From contig CP070825.1 of the NCBI GenBank assembly GCA_020344415.1, forward strand, positions 1,159,975-1,223,974: 64,000 nucleotides of DNA, written 5' to 3'. Made by a program: the position numbers and the translations under genes. Below, piece after piece: positions 63,937-64,000 of the stretch. The notes beneath the pieces are model-generated. The model saw nothing but the letters and a program-made list of their open reading frames with translations, was not told where the DNA came from and ran no database searches. The DNA comes from Candidatus Aminicenantota bacterium (GTDB taxonomy: Bacteria > Acidobacteriota > Aminicenantia > Aminicenantales > Aminicenantaceae). The number at the start of each line of letters is the position of its first letter. Positions within the stretch are counted from its first letter, which is position 1.

Positions 63937-64000
63937 TAATATCACCTCTCAGCTAATTTGACGGTTGAGACCGCTCTCGAAGATCATGCTTATTCACCAG

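Noticed and set aside
1..64000. tRNA or rRNA genes
   Set aside because: All gaps longer than about 100 bases were read for cloverleaf-like or rRNA-like sequence and none was recognised; a covariance scan would be needed to be certain.

Overview
The window reads as chromosomal DNA of an anaerobic, Gram-negative-type bacterium outside the Proteobacteria. A TonB-dependent receptor with an N-terminal carboxypeptidase-regulatory-like domain, a GWxTD protein, kinase and HTH receptors joined to TolB-N/TPR sensor halves, many lipoproteins, a 14-blade LVIVD protein and dispersed REP/MITE-like repeats together resemble Acidobacteriota/Candidatus Aminicenantes. That placement is an inference from gene content; no rRNA or tRNA gene was seen.

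Layout. 0-0.9 kb: AT-rich phage-like DNA joined in frame to the C-terminal half of an unrelated membrane protein, probably a chimeric junction. 0.9-4.2 kb (minus): a coupled cassette of HTH-TM-TPR sensor, 67-aa peptide and radical SAM/SPASM enzyme. The enzyme's CxxxCxxC motif lies in another frame, separated by a one-base slip in a homopolymer. This is the best candidate for an undescribed system, possibly a RiPP locus. 5.2-11.3 kb: Ser/Thr kinase-TPR receptor, small proteins, a Crp/Fnr regulator and a ferredoxin with an FNR-like palindrome in front. 11.5-14.6 kb: two convergent lipoproteins, a D-cysteine-desulfhydrase-like PLP protein and a D-aminoacylase. 15-18.7 kb: operon of a beta-keto acid cleavage enzyme, a Gfo/Idh dehydrogenase and an acyl-CoA synthetase. 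18.9-31.6 kb: YkvI-type transporter, CocE-type peptidase/esterase, GWxTD protein, TonB receptor, MBL lipoprotein and a GGDEF-ATPase-HEAT protein.

32-48.3 kb: acyl-CoA and aromatic-type metabolism. It holds Had-like and Dch-like genes of the benzoyl-CoA pathway, a thiolase/DUF35 pair between two MITE-like elements, a one-subunit 2-hydroxyacyl-CoA-dehydratase/double-cubane-type protein with its ATPase activator, an ADP-forming acyl-CoA synthetase, a sodium:solute symporter, an Ldh2-type dehydrogenase, and a three-subunit molybdenum hydroxylase with CoxG and two small Cys proteins. 48.5-57.2 kb (minus): isocitrate-dehydrogenase-like, HD protein, fused aconitase, CitD-CitE fusion (also interrupted by a homopolymer slip), CitF and LeuCD-like dehydratase. 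57.4-64 kb: Tat aldo/keto reductase with ferredoxin domain, the ring-opening hydrolase Oah/BamA, an SDR, the LVIVD protein and a DUF362 protein.

Taken together, dch-, had- and oah-like genes suggest conversion of cyclic dienoyl-CoA to a 3-hydroxypimelyl-CoA-type product. The ADP-forming synthetase could recover ATP from the resulting CoA esters. Composite REP elements sit at the stop codons of many genes from 37 kb onward. All functional statements rest on reading motifs by eye; no search was run.
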